Shown in pieces: positions 1 to 5,804 of a stretch of DNA of 14,117 bases. A model generated the notes under the pieces. That model saw only the letters and a program-made list of their open reading frames with translations. It made no database searches and had not been told where the DNA came from. The translations under genes were made by a program, and so were the position numbers. Positions within the stretch are counted from its first letter, which is position 1. Each line of letters opens with the position of its first letter. Source of the DNA: CBDUUP01 sp965370435 (GTDB lineage Bacteria; Chloroflexota; Anaerolineae; Anaerolineales; UBA11579); assembly GCA_965370435.1 (NCBI GenBank), contig CBDUUP010000079.1, positions 1-14,117 of the forward strand, in the 5' to 3' direction.

Positions 1-45
1 ATCACTATTTTTTTTGGGGAGATGGTTTTCTGTGTTTGGGCGTGT

Positions 46-72
46 GGGGGCGCAGCAGCGCTTCGCCCCTAC
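46..72. repeat. GGGGCG...CGCCCC palindromic repeat, copy 1
   Basis: An imperfect inverted repeat with a GGGGCG left arm and a CGCCCCTACG right end. It has the same design as the sequences at 126-152 and 5741-5763. It lies downstream of the deiodinase-like gene. No T-run follows on either strand, so it is not a clear terminator and is better read as a dispersed repeat. The rest of 1-209 shows no gene that I can support. Confidence 0.5.
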
Positions 73-125
73 GGAAGAGGGGGTGTTTCTTTTCCACTGG
101 AGAAGGTTATGTGTGTTGGCGCGCA

Positions 126-152
126 GGGGCGCGGCAAGGCTGCCGCCCCTAC
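126..152. repeat. GGGGCG...CGCCCC palindromic repeat, copy 2
   Basis: Inverted repeat with arms GGGGCG-CGGCA and TGCCG-CCCC around a short loop, ending in CCCCTAC like the copies at 46-72 and 5741-5763. It lies 57 bases downstream of the stop of the deiodinase-like gene and could fold in its 3' transcript, but no U-run follows. Confidence 0.55.
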
Positions 153-209
153 GATGTTTTTGAAGATATGGTTTTGGTTATTAAATCCCGCCGGGTGTGA
201 ATAGTTGCG

Positions 210-851
210 CTAAGCAGGCTGCAGGCTTGCCTCGGTCTCCAGCTTCGCCAGGTATGTTTCGATTGCCTGGTCCAGCGCGGGCGGTTTGAAGCCATAGGGT
301 CCCGGCCCGCCGGCATAGGCCACGCGCCCATCCAGGCCGACCAGATAGAGGCGGGTGGGCTTGGCGGCGTAGGCTTTGCTCACCGGGTCGTCCATCTCGT
401 CCACGTAGGTGTGGATTCCGTATTGCAGGGCGGTCTGGCACTGCCCGGCTACGCTGCGCCGTTCCTGGATGGTTTTGGGATCGTAGACATCCAGGGCAGT
501 TTTGGGCGCGAAGCGTTTTACGAAAAATCTCGGAAGGCCGCGCCCGAACCACCAGCCATCCACCGGATGGGCTTCCCGGATGTAGACCATCAGAAACTGG
601 ACGCGGCGGTTGTATTTCTTATAGAGGTCTTGGAGACTCACGGTCCCTTTGACGAAAGGCGGTCAGGTGAAGCTGCCGAAGACCAGGGCGACCGGCTTCT
701 GGCCCTGGAAGTCGGAGAGGCGCACCGGGTTCTCGCCATTCAGGTCGGATAGCTCGAAGTCCGGCGCGGGATCGCCAGCCTTGGGCGCATTGGCGTTATA
801 TTTCCGCTGCCAGGCCATCTCTTTATTTCTGAGTTCGATGAATTTTGGCAT
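210..851 (-). CDS. Deiodinase-like selenoprotein (thioredoxin fold), UGA read as Sec
   Basis: One 213-residue frame from ATG (849-851) to TAG (210-212), interrupted only by a UGA at 663-665 (residue 63). Residues 25-60 are redoxin-like (AGDPAPDFELSDLNG). The active site reads FGSFT-U-PPF, matching the iodothyronine deiodinase signature GSCT-U-PPF, where U is selenocysteine. Further family marks follow: VYIREAHPVDGW (His95), VDEMDDP, and PTRLYLVGLDGRVAYAGGPGP near the C terminus. The family is a thioredoxin-fold reductase; animal members remove iodine from thyroid hormones, while the substrate of bacterial members is unknown. The usual resolving Cys two residues before U is Phe here, and the only Cys is Cys138. 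AGGAG at 859-863 lies 7 bases before the ATG. Ordinary annotation would split it into a 62-residue ORF and a GTG-started 143-residue ORF. A nonsense-mutated pseudogene is the alternative, but the exact Sec position and the hairpin downstream argue against it. Confidence 0.9.
633..665 (-). promoter_or_regulatory. Candidate bacterial SECIS element with in-frame UGA
   Basis: On the minus strand the UGA (665-663) is followed by C, then 15 bases later by a 5-bp stem GGGAC (647-643) / GUCUC (637-633), with one G-U pair, closing the loop CGUGA. The loop starts 20 bases after the UGA and has G as its second base. That fits the bacterial SECIS pattern: a hairpin just downstream within the coding region, roughly 16-37 bases to the apical loop, with G among the first two loop bases. 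The stem is short, so support is moderate on structure alone but strong with the deiodinase context. Confidence 0.7.
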
Positions 852-889
852 GTTGGCGCTCCTGGTGTGTCTGGTGAGGCGTTTCTTGG

Positions 890-918
890 ATTATATACGC
901 AAAAGAGTTCAATATCCA
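890..918 (-). promoter_or_regulatory. Sigma70-like promoter of the deiodinase-like gene
   Basis: Minus-strand TGGATA (918-913), a 17-base spacer, then TATAAT (895-890), about 40 bases upstream of the start codon. The -10 is consensus and the -35 matches 4 of 6 bases. Confidence 0.5.
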
Positions 919-960
919 GTGACAGATGTCCTGGGGGTGCATTTCAGTTTGGGGGTGAGT

Positions 961-1081
961 TTGGCGCGACAAAGCGACTAAAGTCGCGCCAACAACTACG
1001 AAGTCCGCCCTTCGGCGGACTAAAATAGCTTTTAGTCGGCGAAGGCCGACTTTGCAAATGTTCGTGCGACTTCAGTCGCTG
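961..1081. repeat. Array of four adjacent hairpins (REP/BIME-like)
   Basis: Four palindromes in a row: GCGACT/AGTCGC (974-987, also enclosed by a 10-bp inverted repeat 961-970/983-992), AGTCCGCC/GGCGGACT (1002-1021), AGTCGGC/GCCGACT (1034-1051) and GCGACT/AGTCGC (1066-1079). The two outer hairpins share one arm sequence and the two inner ones are related to each other, giving an a-b-b'-a layout. This resembles REP/BIME elements, that is non-coding, dispersed, DNA-level palindromes. Confidence 0.7.
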
Positions 1082-1191
1082 AGTACCCCAAAATTAAAAT
1101 ACACCCATGTCCTGGTGTCATGGGGGCGCTCTAAAGTTTTTTTGGAAATTATCATTTGGACATTACTTGCCATACACTAGCAAGATTGTGA

Positions 1192-1336
1192 AGGAGTCGA
1201 GGCTTCAGCCGGGAGAACGAGTACCTCAACTTTCTAAAGTTGTAGGGTAAATTAGCCTACAAGTCGCCGTTTTTACCCTACATTTTCACCAAGTCGCGGT
1301 ACTGGCGTAGATGACCCGGCTAAAGCCTCGACTCCT
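1192..1336. repeat. 145-bp nested palindromic element (MITE-like)
   Basis: Outer arms of 22 bases at 1192-1213 and 1315-1336 match with a single mismatch, which is a C-A mismatch in plus-strand RNA but a G-U pair in minus-strand RNA. Inside lie a perfect 10-bp inverted repeat (1241-1250 / 1273-1282, TGTAGGGTAA) and a 7-bp hairpin CAACTTT/AAAGTTG (1227-1242). Two short direct repeats AAGTCGC occur at 1261 and 1291. No ORF is present. The shape is that of a non-autonomous mobile element or a folded RNA; target-site duplications were not seen. Confidence 0.65.
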
Positions 1337-1433
1337 AAAAACAATAGCGACGATTTTCAAAGAAACGGGATGACTACTCTGAGGATCTAAAACATATTAT
1401 TGCGCCCATGTCATGCATACATGGTTAATTCAC

Positions 1434-1466
1434 AACCTCCCGCAGGTTGGGAACCTGCGGGAGGTT
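1434..1466 (-). terminator. Perfect 15-bp stem hairpin downstream of the acylase gene
   Basis: AACCTCCCGCAGGTT (1434-1448), loop GGG, then its perfect complement (1452-1466). It lies 17 bases past the acylase stop, so it is placed like a terminator, but there is no strong U-run after it on the minus strand. It may act by folding alone or protect the 3' end. A dispersed repeat is also possible. Confidence 0.5.
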
Positions 1467-1483
1467 AGTTAGCATGGATGGTT

Positions 1484-3991
1484 TTACGGCAGCAGCCTCA
1501 GATGGTTGTCGGCGTTGGCTTCGATGGAGGCGCGGTCCCAGTACATGGGGTGGTACTGGATCAGCCGCCAGGGGTCGGCCATGTCGATGTAGTTGGGGTG
1601 ATAGGCGTGCCCGGATTGGCCGGTGGGATGGATGGTGACCGAGTTCCTCAGGTCGCTCATATCCACGATCATGCGCATGGAGGGCAGGCTGACCACTTCG
1701 TAAGAGTCGCGGGTGGGCCAGCCGGTGGCGTTGACTATGCCGCCGCCGCCATCGTTGGGGAAAGGCCCCCGGTTGAACATCTTGTTGATGAGGGGGACGT
1801 TGTCCATCACCTGGTTGTAGTAGGTGAGGGTGTGCAGGTCGCCCCAGGCCCACCGGTCGGTCCTGCGGCCCATCAGGTCTTCGGCCTCTTCGACCGCGGA
1901 GGCGAAGGCGGCCCGGAAGATGTCGTCCCGGGTCTCTTTCCCTGAGGTGGTCTGGTCATCCCACCAGTAGTTGTCGGGGTCGTCAACGATATGGCGGATG
2001 AACTCTTTGGCCGCACCGCCGCCGCCTGACGGATGATCCTCCGGGAAGTCATCGTCCAGGGTGGCGGCGTTGAGGTGTTTCCAGAAGACGGCGAAGAGCG
2101 CCGCGGGAGCCGACTCCATGTCCATCTGGTAGTCCCACCTATCCAGGATGGCGCGCACCTCTTCGAGGTGGGCGTCATTCAGGGAGAGGTCCAGCAAGTA
2201 CGGCACCAATACCTCGGCATTGAGGTCCATGTTGTCGCCCTGGATCTGTTGGATGTACTCGATGCTGATCTTTCCAGGCGCGTTCTCGATCAAGTCCACG
2301 ATGCGCTGGGCGCGCTGGCCGTAGGCCCATTGGTGGGAGATCATATAGGGATATTCCAGCCCCACGACGGCGTTGTTGGCGGTGGCGATGTAGCCCTCCG
2401 GGGGGTTGAAGGCGAAGGGCATATCCTCGAAGGGGATGTAGCCCTGCCATTCATACTCACCCGTCCAGCCGGGGACCGGGTACAGGCCGCTGTGGCCTTC
2501 GGCCCGGATGGGGGTGACGCCCGGGGTCTGGTAGCCGATGTTGCCGTCCACGTCGGCGTAGACCAGGTTCTGGGCGGGGGTGGCGAAATCGCTGGCGGCC
2601 TGGCGGAACTCATCCCAATTCTGGGCACGGTTGAAGCCCCAGATGGCGCGGAACACCCCGCTTGGCTCCAGGGCGGTCCATTTCAGGGCAATAGCGAAGT
2701 TTTCGGGCAGGTCCAGGCCCGATTCCTCATCGAACTCTTCCAGACCATAGACATCGGTGATGAGCGGGCCGTGGCGGGTCAGGCGGACGGTCTGCTCGAC
2801 GGGGTCGCCTCCGGCCACGGTGATGGTCTCGGTGATGATCTCCATGTCAACCCACTCCCCCTCGAACTCGTATTGGTTGGGGTTGTCGGGGTTGATCTTC
2901 TCGATGTAGAGGTCCATCGTGTCGGGGCCGACGTTGGTGAAGCCCCAGGCGATACGGTCATTGTGGCCGATGATGACGCCGGGCACCCCGGCGAAGGAAA
3001 AGCCGGTGACTTCCAGGGAGCATTCAGCGTTTTGGGGCGCGCAGTGCAGGCCCACTTCGTACCAGATGGAGGGCATCTGTGCTCCCAGGTGAGGGTCGTT
3101 AGCCAGCAGGGGCATGCCGGTATCGGTCAGATCGCCGGAGATGACCCAGTTATTGGAACCCAGCCCCTCCATGCCGCCGCCGGTCAGGGCGTTCAGGGAG
3201 GCGACCTGCTGATCCAGGGATTGCAAAGCGGGGGCGATGAGGGCTGCCAGGGCGGCGTCCGCATCGGGGAGGGAAGCGCTGTCGGTGGTGAGATGGGGAT
3301 TGGGCACGATCACGGGGCGATCTTCAAAGGAATAGGGGGGGAACAGCTCGTCAATCTGCTCGGCGGTGAAGGTTTTCAGCAGTTGGGCACGCAGGATCTC
3401 CGAGTCCATGTTTCCGGCCAGGTCCCAGGCCATGGCTTTGGCCCAGGTCATGGAGTTCAGCGGGGTCCAGGGGGCCGGTTCGTATCCGGCGTTGAGGATG
3501 GGCAGGATGGCGTATTCCAGGCTGAGGGCGGTCCCCTTATGGTCGGCCAGGTAGGCGTTCACCCCCGCGGAATAGGCTTCCAGGATCGCCATGCTGGCAG
3601 CGTCTATCTGGGCCACTTCCTCGCGGGCTACACGCTCCCAGCCCAGGGTGCGCAGGAAGGCATCGTTATCCAACATCACGTCGCCCAGCAATTCCGAGAG
3701 ACGCCCTGCGCCCTGGTGGCGCCAGAAATCCATCTGCCAGAAGCGGTCCTGGGCATGGACGTAGCCCTGGGCGAAGAACAGGTCGTGCTCGGTGCTGGCG
3801 AAGATCTGGGGGACGCCATACGAGTCGCGGTAGATGTCCACCGCCCCGTCCAGGCCCTCCAGGGTGATCTCCCCATCCAGCTGCGGGAAGGAACGCCGCA
3901 CGGTGATGGGGATGATGATTCCCAGCAGCAAGCCGATCAAGACCACGATGCTGAGCAAGATTTGCAGAAAACGTCTGAGCTTGGGTGACAT
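1484..3991 (-). CDS. Penicillin acylase family protein (Ntn-hydrolase), membrane-anchored
   Basis: 835 residues from ATG 3989-3991, chosen because GGAGG (3997-4001) lies 5 bases before it; the frame opens 21 codons earlier without such a signal. Residues 8-29 are one hydrophobic segment after SPKLRR, an N-terminal anchor or signal. Family hallmarks follow: an alpha-chain region (EHDLFFAQGYVHAQDRFWQMD), then LGSNNWVISG, where autocleavage before Ser279 would expose the N-terminal nucleophile of the beta chain. Next come NDPHLGAQMPSIWYEVGLHC, GHNDRIAWGFTNV, RHGPLITD, ANNAVV and a C-terminal GQSGHAYHPNY block. Members hydrolyse amide bonds (beta-lactam side chains, acyl-homoserine lactones, other N-acyl compounds); the substrate cannot be told from sequence. 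The length is normal and the frame intact. The protein probably acts outside the cytoplasmic membrane. Confidence 0.93.
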   Translation of the reverse strand: MSPKLRRFLQILLSIVVLIGLLLGIIIPITVRRSFPQLDGEITLEGLDGAVDIYRDSYGVPQIFASTEHDLFFAQGYVHAQDRFWQMDFWRHQGAGRLSELLGDVMLDNDAFLRTLGWERVAREEVAQIDAASMAILEAYSAGVNAYLADHKGTALSLEYAILPILNAGYEPAPWTPLNSMTWAKAMAWDLAGNMDSEILRAQLLKTFTAEQIDELFPPYSFEDRPVIVPNPHLTTDSASLPDADAALAALIAPALQSLDQQVASLNALTGGGMEGLGSNNWVISGDLTDTGMPLLANDPHLGAQMPSIWYEVGLHCAPQNAECSLEVTGFSFAGVPGVIIGHNDRIAWGFTNVGPDTMDLYIEKINPDNPNQYEFEGEWVDMEIITETITVAGGDPVEQTVRLTRHGPLITDVYGLEEFDEESGLDLPENFAIALKWTALEPSGVFRAIWGFNRAQNWDEFRQAASDFATPAQNLVYADVDGNIGYQTPGVTPIRAEGHSGLYPVPGWTGEYEWQGYIPFEDMPFAFNPPEGYIATANNAVVGLEYPYMISHQWAYGQRAQRIVDLIENAPGKISIEYIQQIQGDNMDLNAEVLVPYLLDLSLNDAHLEEVRAILDRWDYQMDMESAPAALFAVFWKHLNAATLDDDFPEDHPSGGGGAAKEFIRHIVDDPDNYWWDDQTTSGKETRDDIFRAAFASAVEEAEDLMGRRTDRWAWGDLHTLTYYNQVMDNVPLINKMFNRGPFPNDGGGGIVNATGWPTRDSYEVVSLPSMRMIVDMSDLRNSVTIHPTGQSGHAYHPNYIDMADPWRLIQYHPMYWDRASIEANADNHLRLLP

Positions 3992-4061
3992 GGGATCCTC
4001 CGGGGGGTGAGATAGGTTGGGTATGGGTTGGTAAACAGGGAAACAGGTAAACAAGGATCAA

Positions 4062-4110
4062 GGTGATTGGTGATTGGTGATTAGGTAATCAGGTAATCAG
4101 GTAATTAGGA
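4062..4110. repeat. Short tandem repeats in the acylase 5' UTR
   Basis: Three copies of GGTGATT (4062-4082) run into three copies of an 8-mer GGTAATC/TA (4084-4107). The block lies between the predicted -10 box (4131-4136) and the acylase start, so it would be part of the untranslated leader. Nearby, GTAAACAGG-like words also repeat (4031-4055). Confidence 0.7.
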
Positions 4111-4130
4111 TGAGTATGGGACGACGATGT

Positions 4131-4136
4131 ATTATA
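4131..4136 (-). promoter_or_regulatory. -10 box, probable promoter of the acylase gene
   Basis: A consensus TATAAT on the minus strand within AGGTATAATAC, about 140 bases upstream of the acylase start. The -35 is weak (TTCTAT with a 17-base spacer). The same context, (G)AGTATAATAC, precedes the metallopeptidase gene at 7962-7967. Confidence 0.45.
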
Positions 4137-4156
4137 CCTCTATTCGGCGATCCATA

Positions 4157-4189
4157 GAAAAAACCGCCCTGGCAGTTCTCAGAGCGGCT
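4157..4189 (-). terminator. Intrinsic terminator of the kinase gene
   Basis: Minus-strand hairpin AGCCGCTCT / AGGGCGGTT (9 bp including G-U pairs) running into six T residues (4163-4158). It lies about 70 bases past the stop of the APH-fold gene and just before the acylase promoter, so it separates the two transcripts. Confidence 0.75.
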
Positions 4190-4259
4190 CAGTAAGTGAA
4201 GTTGAGGATATGGAATTTTCTCCTCTAAAACGATATTTTTAGAACGCCGTGCATCCTAC

Positions 4260-5297
4260 TTATCTCGTTTCGAAGTAGCGGAGAAGTTTGGCGGCGTCTT
4301 TCTTCCGCCAGGCTTCATGTTCATCCCGCATGGCCGGGTCGTTCTTGATGAAGGCGGAGGCCCAAAGGACCATAGTTGCGCTCTGGGCGGCCATGAACAG
4401 GTCAAGATGCTGGAGCTGGGATTCGGGTAGGGTGTGCTCTTGGGCATACCCCTCTAAAAAGGCGTCCCGTATCCAGGGGAAATCTTCGTTCCAGGGCCAC
4501 TGCGCAAAAATGACGCCGATCTCGAACATCCAGTAGCCGTAACCACAGTCTTCAAAGTCTATGGGGCGGGGTTCCCCGGCTTTGAAGAGCACGTTCTCCA
4601 GGTACATATCGGCGTGGATCAGCCCGTAGGCGTCGGGGCCTTTGCCAAACGACTCCATAACTTCTTTGGTCTTTTGGGACACGGTCTTGAAAGGTTCCTG
4701 GTATTCCACCGGCATGGAGGCGATCAACTCCTCAACCGGGGTGCGGAGGACGCCGTTGCCGAGCTGTCCGGCCCAGTCCCAATGGAATCGTTTGAAGCCT
4801 TCCGGGGCTTGCCAACCGGCGGCGAACTTGTGCAGTTGGCCTACGAGCTGTCCCCAGGCGCGGACATGGTGAGGGCGCAGGCTTTTCTCAGTGAGCTGCC
4901 GCCCGTCCACCCAGCGCATGAGCGAGACGACCCGGCCTTGCGGGACGCCGGGGGTGGTGATGGCGGTCATCAGTTCCCCATTCAAGGTGGGTACCGGCTC
5001 CGGGACGGGCAGACCGGCTTCGCGGCGCAGGGCGGCCAGCCAGGTCAATTCGGAGGCGATGGTATCCAGGTCGCTGATCGAGAGGATGCGCAGGTTGTAA
5101 CGGTTGGGCACGTAGGGGCTGTCGCCATTTTGGGCCGGGGCCGGGCCGGGCACGTCCACACGGAAGATGACGTTCCCCTCGTAGTGCATGAACGTGAGCG
5201 ACGCGCCGCTCAAGCCGTAGGATTCCAGGGCGGTCTCGGCCAGCTTCCGCAAGCGGCGCAACCGCCCCAGGCGGGTTAGTTCTGCATAGGGTTTCAT
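4260..5297 (-). CDS. APH-fold phosphotransferase (aminoglycoside phosphotransferase/homoserine kinase-like)
   Basis: 345 residues, ATG 5295-5297, with AAGGAG at 5305-5310 giving a 7-base spacing. The fold is the small protein-kinase-like APH family. The N lobe carries HYEGNVIFRVD (nucleotide loop region) and a conserved Glu near 83. The catalytic loop is LIHADMYLENVLF (His228, Asp230, Asn235) and the metal-binding DFG-equivalent is PIDFED (Asp247). The C-terminal helical lobe is complete. These enzymes transfer the ATP gamma-phosphate to a hydroxyl on a small substrate such as an aminoglycoside or macrolide, homoserine, choline or thiamine. The substrate here is not determined; overall it resembles the type II homoserine kinase/SrkA-like group more than known resistance enzymes. 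The gene stands alone between a terminator and a long structured leader with a 28-codon ORF, so expression is probably controlled by attenuation. Confidence 0.88.
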   Translation of the reverse strand: MKPYAELTRLGRLRRLRKLAETALESYGLSGASLTFMHYEGNVIFRVDVPGPAPAQNGDSPYVPNRYNLRILSISDLDTIASELTWLAALRREAGLPVPEPVPTLNGELMTAITTPGVPQGRVVSLMRWVDGRQLTEKSLRPHHVRAWGQLVGQLHKFAAGWQAPEGFKRFHWDWAGQLGNGVLRTPVEELIASMPVEYQEPFKTVSQKTKEVMESFGKGPDAYGLIHADMYLENVLFKAGEPRPIDFEDCGYGYWMFEIGVIFAQWPWNEDFPWIRDAFLEGYAQEHTLPESQLQHLDLFMAAQSATMVLWASAFIKNDPAMRDEHEAWRKKDAAKLLRYFETR

Positions 5298-5353
5298 GAT
5301 ATTTCTCCTTCAAACACTTCACCGTAACTTTGTAAGGTATCGGTAAATAGAAA

Positions 5354-5376
5354 AAGCCACGGACGCGCCGTGGCTT
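5354..5376 (-). terminator. Intrinsic terminator/attenuator in the kinase leader
   Basis: Minus-strand AAGCCACGG, loop CGCGT, CCGTGGCTT followed by TTT and CTATT: a 9-bp GC-rich stem with a U-rich tail. It begins 28 bases after the stop of the leader ORF and ends 56 bases before the kinase start codon. With a promoter upstream and no clear second promoter downstream, it is placed as a transcription attenuator for the kinase gene. Confidence 0.75.
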
Positions 5377-5404
5377 GAAATGGATAGGAATGTTTTTTTT
5401 TACA

Positions 5405-5491
5405 TCAATCCGGAGGCGCTGTCGAGCAACTCGAAACCGGACCGGGCCCCATCAGGGCAGGGTAAGTACGGGTTTCGGTTGTCGGTCGCAT
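5405..5491 (-). CDS. 28-residue leader peptide upstream of the kinase gene
   Basis: ATG 5489-5491 to TGA 5405-5407. GGAGG at 5499-5503 stands 7 bases before the start, and a promoter lies just upstream. The peptide begins MRPTTETRTYPALMGPG; four of residues 4-9 are Thr and the peptide has six Pro, with no hydrophobic or signal-like stretch. An intrinsic terminator starts 28 bases after the stop. The set of promoter, short well-initiated ORF, terminator and then gene is the classical layout of ribosome-mediated attenuation. The Thr cluster would suit threonine sensing if the kinase acted on homoserine, but a stalling peptide for an antibiotic-inducible gene is equally possible. It could also be an independent small protein gene with its own terminator. 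Confidence 0.6.
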   Translation of the reverse strand: MRPTTETRTYPALMGPGPVSSCSTAPPD

Positions 5492-5504
5492 AAGGATGCC
5501 TCCG
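5410..5504 (-). promoter_or_regulatory. Long-range RNA stem spanning the leader ORF
   Basis: Minus-strand CGGAGGC (5504-5498), which contains the leader Shine-Dalgarno, can pair with GCCTCCG (5417-5411) close to the leader stop. Inside, CAAC-CGAAACC (5482-5472) pairs with GGTTTCG-a-GTTG with one bulge. A UCGAG/CUCGA hairpin near 5436-5424 is an alternative fold. The fold would couple leader translation to RNA structure. I could not match it to a known riboswitch class. Confidence 0.5.
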
Positions 5505-5521
5505 TGAATTGCAGCGGCGAA

Positions 5522-5550
5522 AGTTTACCGTGAGAGGGGGGAATTGTCAA
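5522..5550 (-). promoter_or_regulatory. Sigma70 promoter of the leader-kinase transcript
   Basis: Minus-strand TTGACA (5550-5545), a perfect -35, then a 17-base spacer and TAAACT (5527-5522), 4 of 6 at -10. The expected transcript start is near 5515, about 10 bases before the leader Shine-Dalgarno, giving a leader of about 220 bases before the kinase start. Confidence 0.75.
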
Positions 5551-5574
5551 GGAGAGAATTGCATTGCTCAGTGT

Positions 5575-5714
5575 AATGTTAAGCTAAATGTTGGTAAAAG
5601 ATTGAAACACTGAATCGCTGAAAAACTGAAACACTGAAAAACTTTTTCCCTGATAAACTCAGTATATTATTGATTTCTATAAAGTAGGAAAGAAGTACAA
5701 AAATTAGCTTAACT
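5575..5714. repeat. MITE-like direct repeat, copy 1
   Basis: About 140 bp matching 8066-8187 in the same orientation. Shared words include AATGTTAAGCTAAATGTT, TGATAAACTCAGT and TTTCTATAAAGTAGGAA. The ends carry perfect 9-bp inverted repeats, TTAAGCTAA (5579-5587) and TTAGCTTAA (5704-5712). It is AT-rich with no ORF. Short CTGAAAMAC-like words repeat inside (5600-5645). The two copies bracket the metallopeptidase gene. Confidence 0.75.
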
Positions 5715-5740
5715 CAGCACTCAGTGATTTAAATGCCAAA

Positions 5741-5763
5741 GGGGCGGGTCTGAGACCCGCCCC
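5741..5763 (-). terminator. GGGGCGGGTC hairpin downstream of the metallopeptidase gene
   Basis: A perfect 10-bp stem, GGGGCGGGTC (5741-5750) and GACCCGCCCC (5754-5763), around the loop TGA, 41 bases past the metallopeptidase stop. On the minus strand it is followed by TTTGGCATTT, a weak U-tract, so it may terminate transcription. It has the same core as the repeats at 46-72 and 126-152. Confidence 0.55.
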
Positions 5764-5804
5764 TACGGTAGAGTGTAAATGTTGGGACAACATATGCAGC
5801 AGGT

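Larger units (their letters stand above)
852..1483. other. Repeat-rich intergenic region
   Basis: No coding region is supported in these 632 bases between the acylase stop and the deiodinase-like start. The stretch holds the promoter of the deiodinase-like gene, a four-hairpin array (961-1081), a nested palindrome (1192-1336) and a 15-bp-stem hairpin beyond the acylase gene (1434-1466). The remaining sequence (about 1086-1190 and 1337-1433) shows nothing recognisable. Confidence 0.7.
5298..5804. other. Intergenic region with attenuator and repeats
   Basis: These 507 bases between the metallopeptidase stop and the kinase start hold, in minus-strand order: the GGGGCG hairpin (5741-5763), a MITE-like repeat (5575-5714), the kinase promoter, the leader ORF and the attenuator hairpin. 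No further gene was seen. Confidence 0.75.

Noticed and set aside
663..851. 62-residue ORF as a complete protein, or the UGA as a simple nonsense mutation
   Set aside because: The sequence after the UGA stays in the same frame, keeps the deiodinase blocks, and the UGA falls exactly at the family's Sec position.
2033..3988. 651-residue plus-strand ORF
   Set aside because: Antisense shadow of the penicillin acylase gene. Composition is Gly/Val/Asp/His-rich without domains, and the opposite strand has clear family motifs.
4062..4110. CRISPR-like repeats
   Set aside because: Units are 7-8 bases in direct contact with no spacers, and no cas gene is near.
4614..5279. 221-residue plus-strand ORF
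   Set aside because: Antisense of the APH-fold kinase gene, with no protein-family features.
5405..5515. Known riboswitch (cobalamin, SAM, TPP, ZTP, c-di-GMP, fluoride classes considered)
   Set aside because: None of the conserved core words I know for these classes is present. The well-spaced leader ORF and terminator favour peptide-based attenuation.
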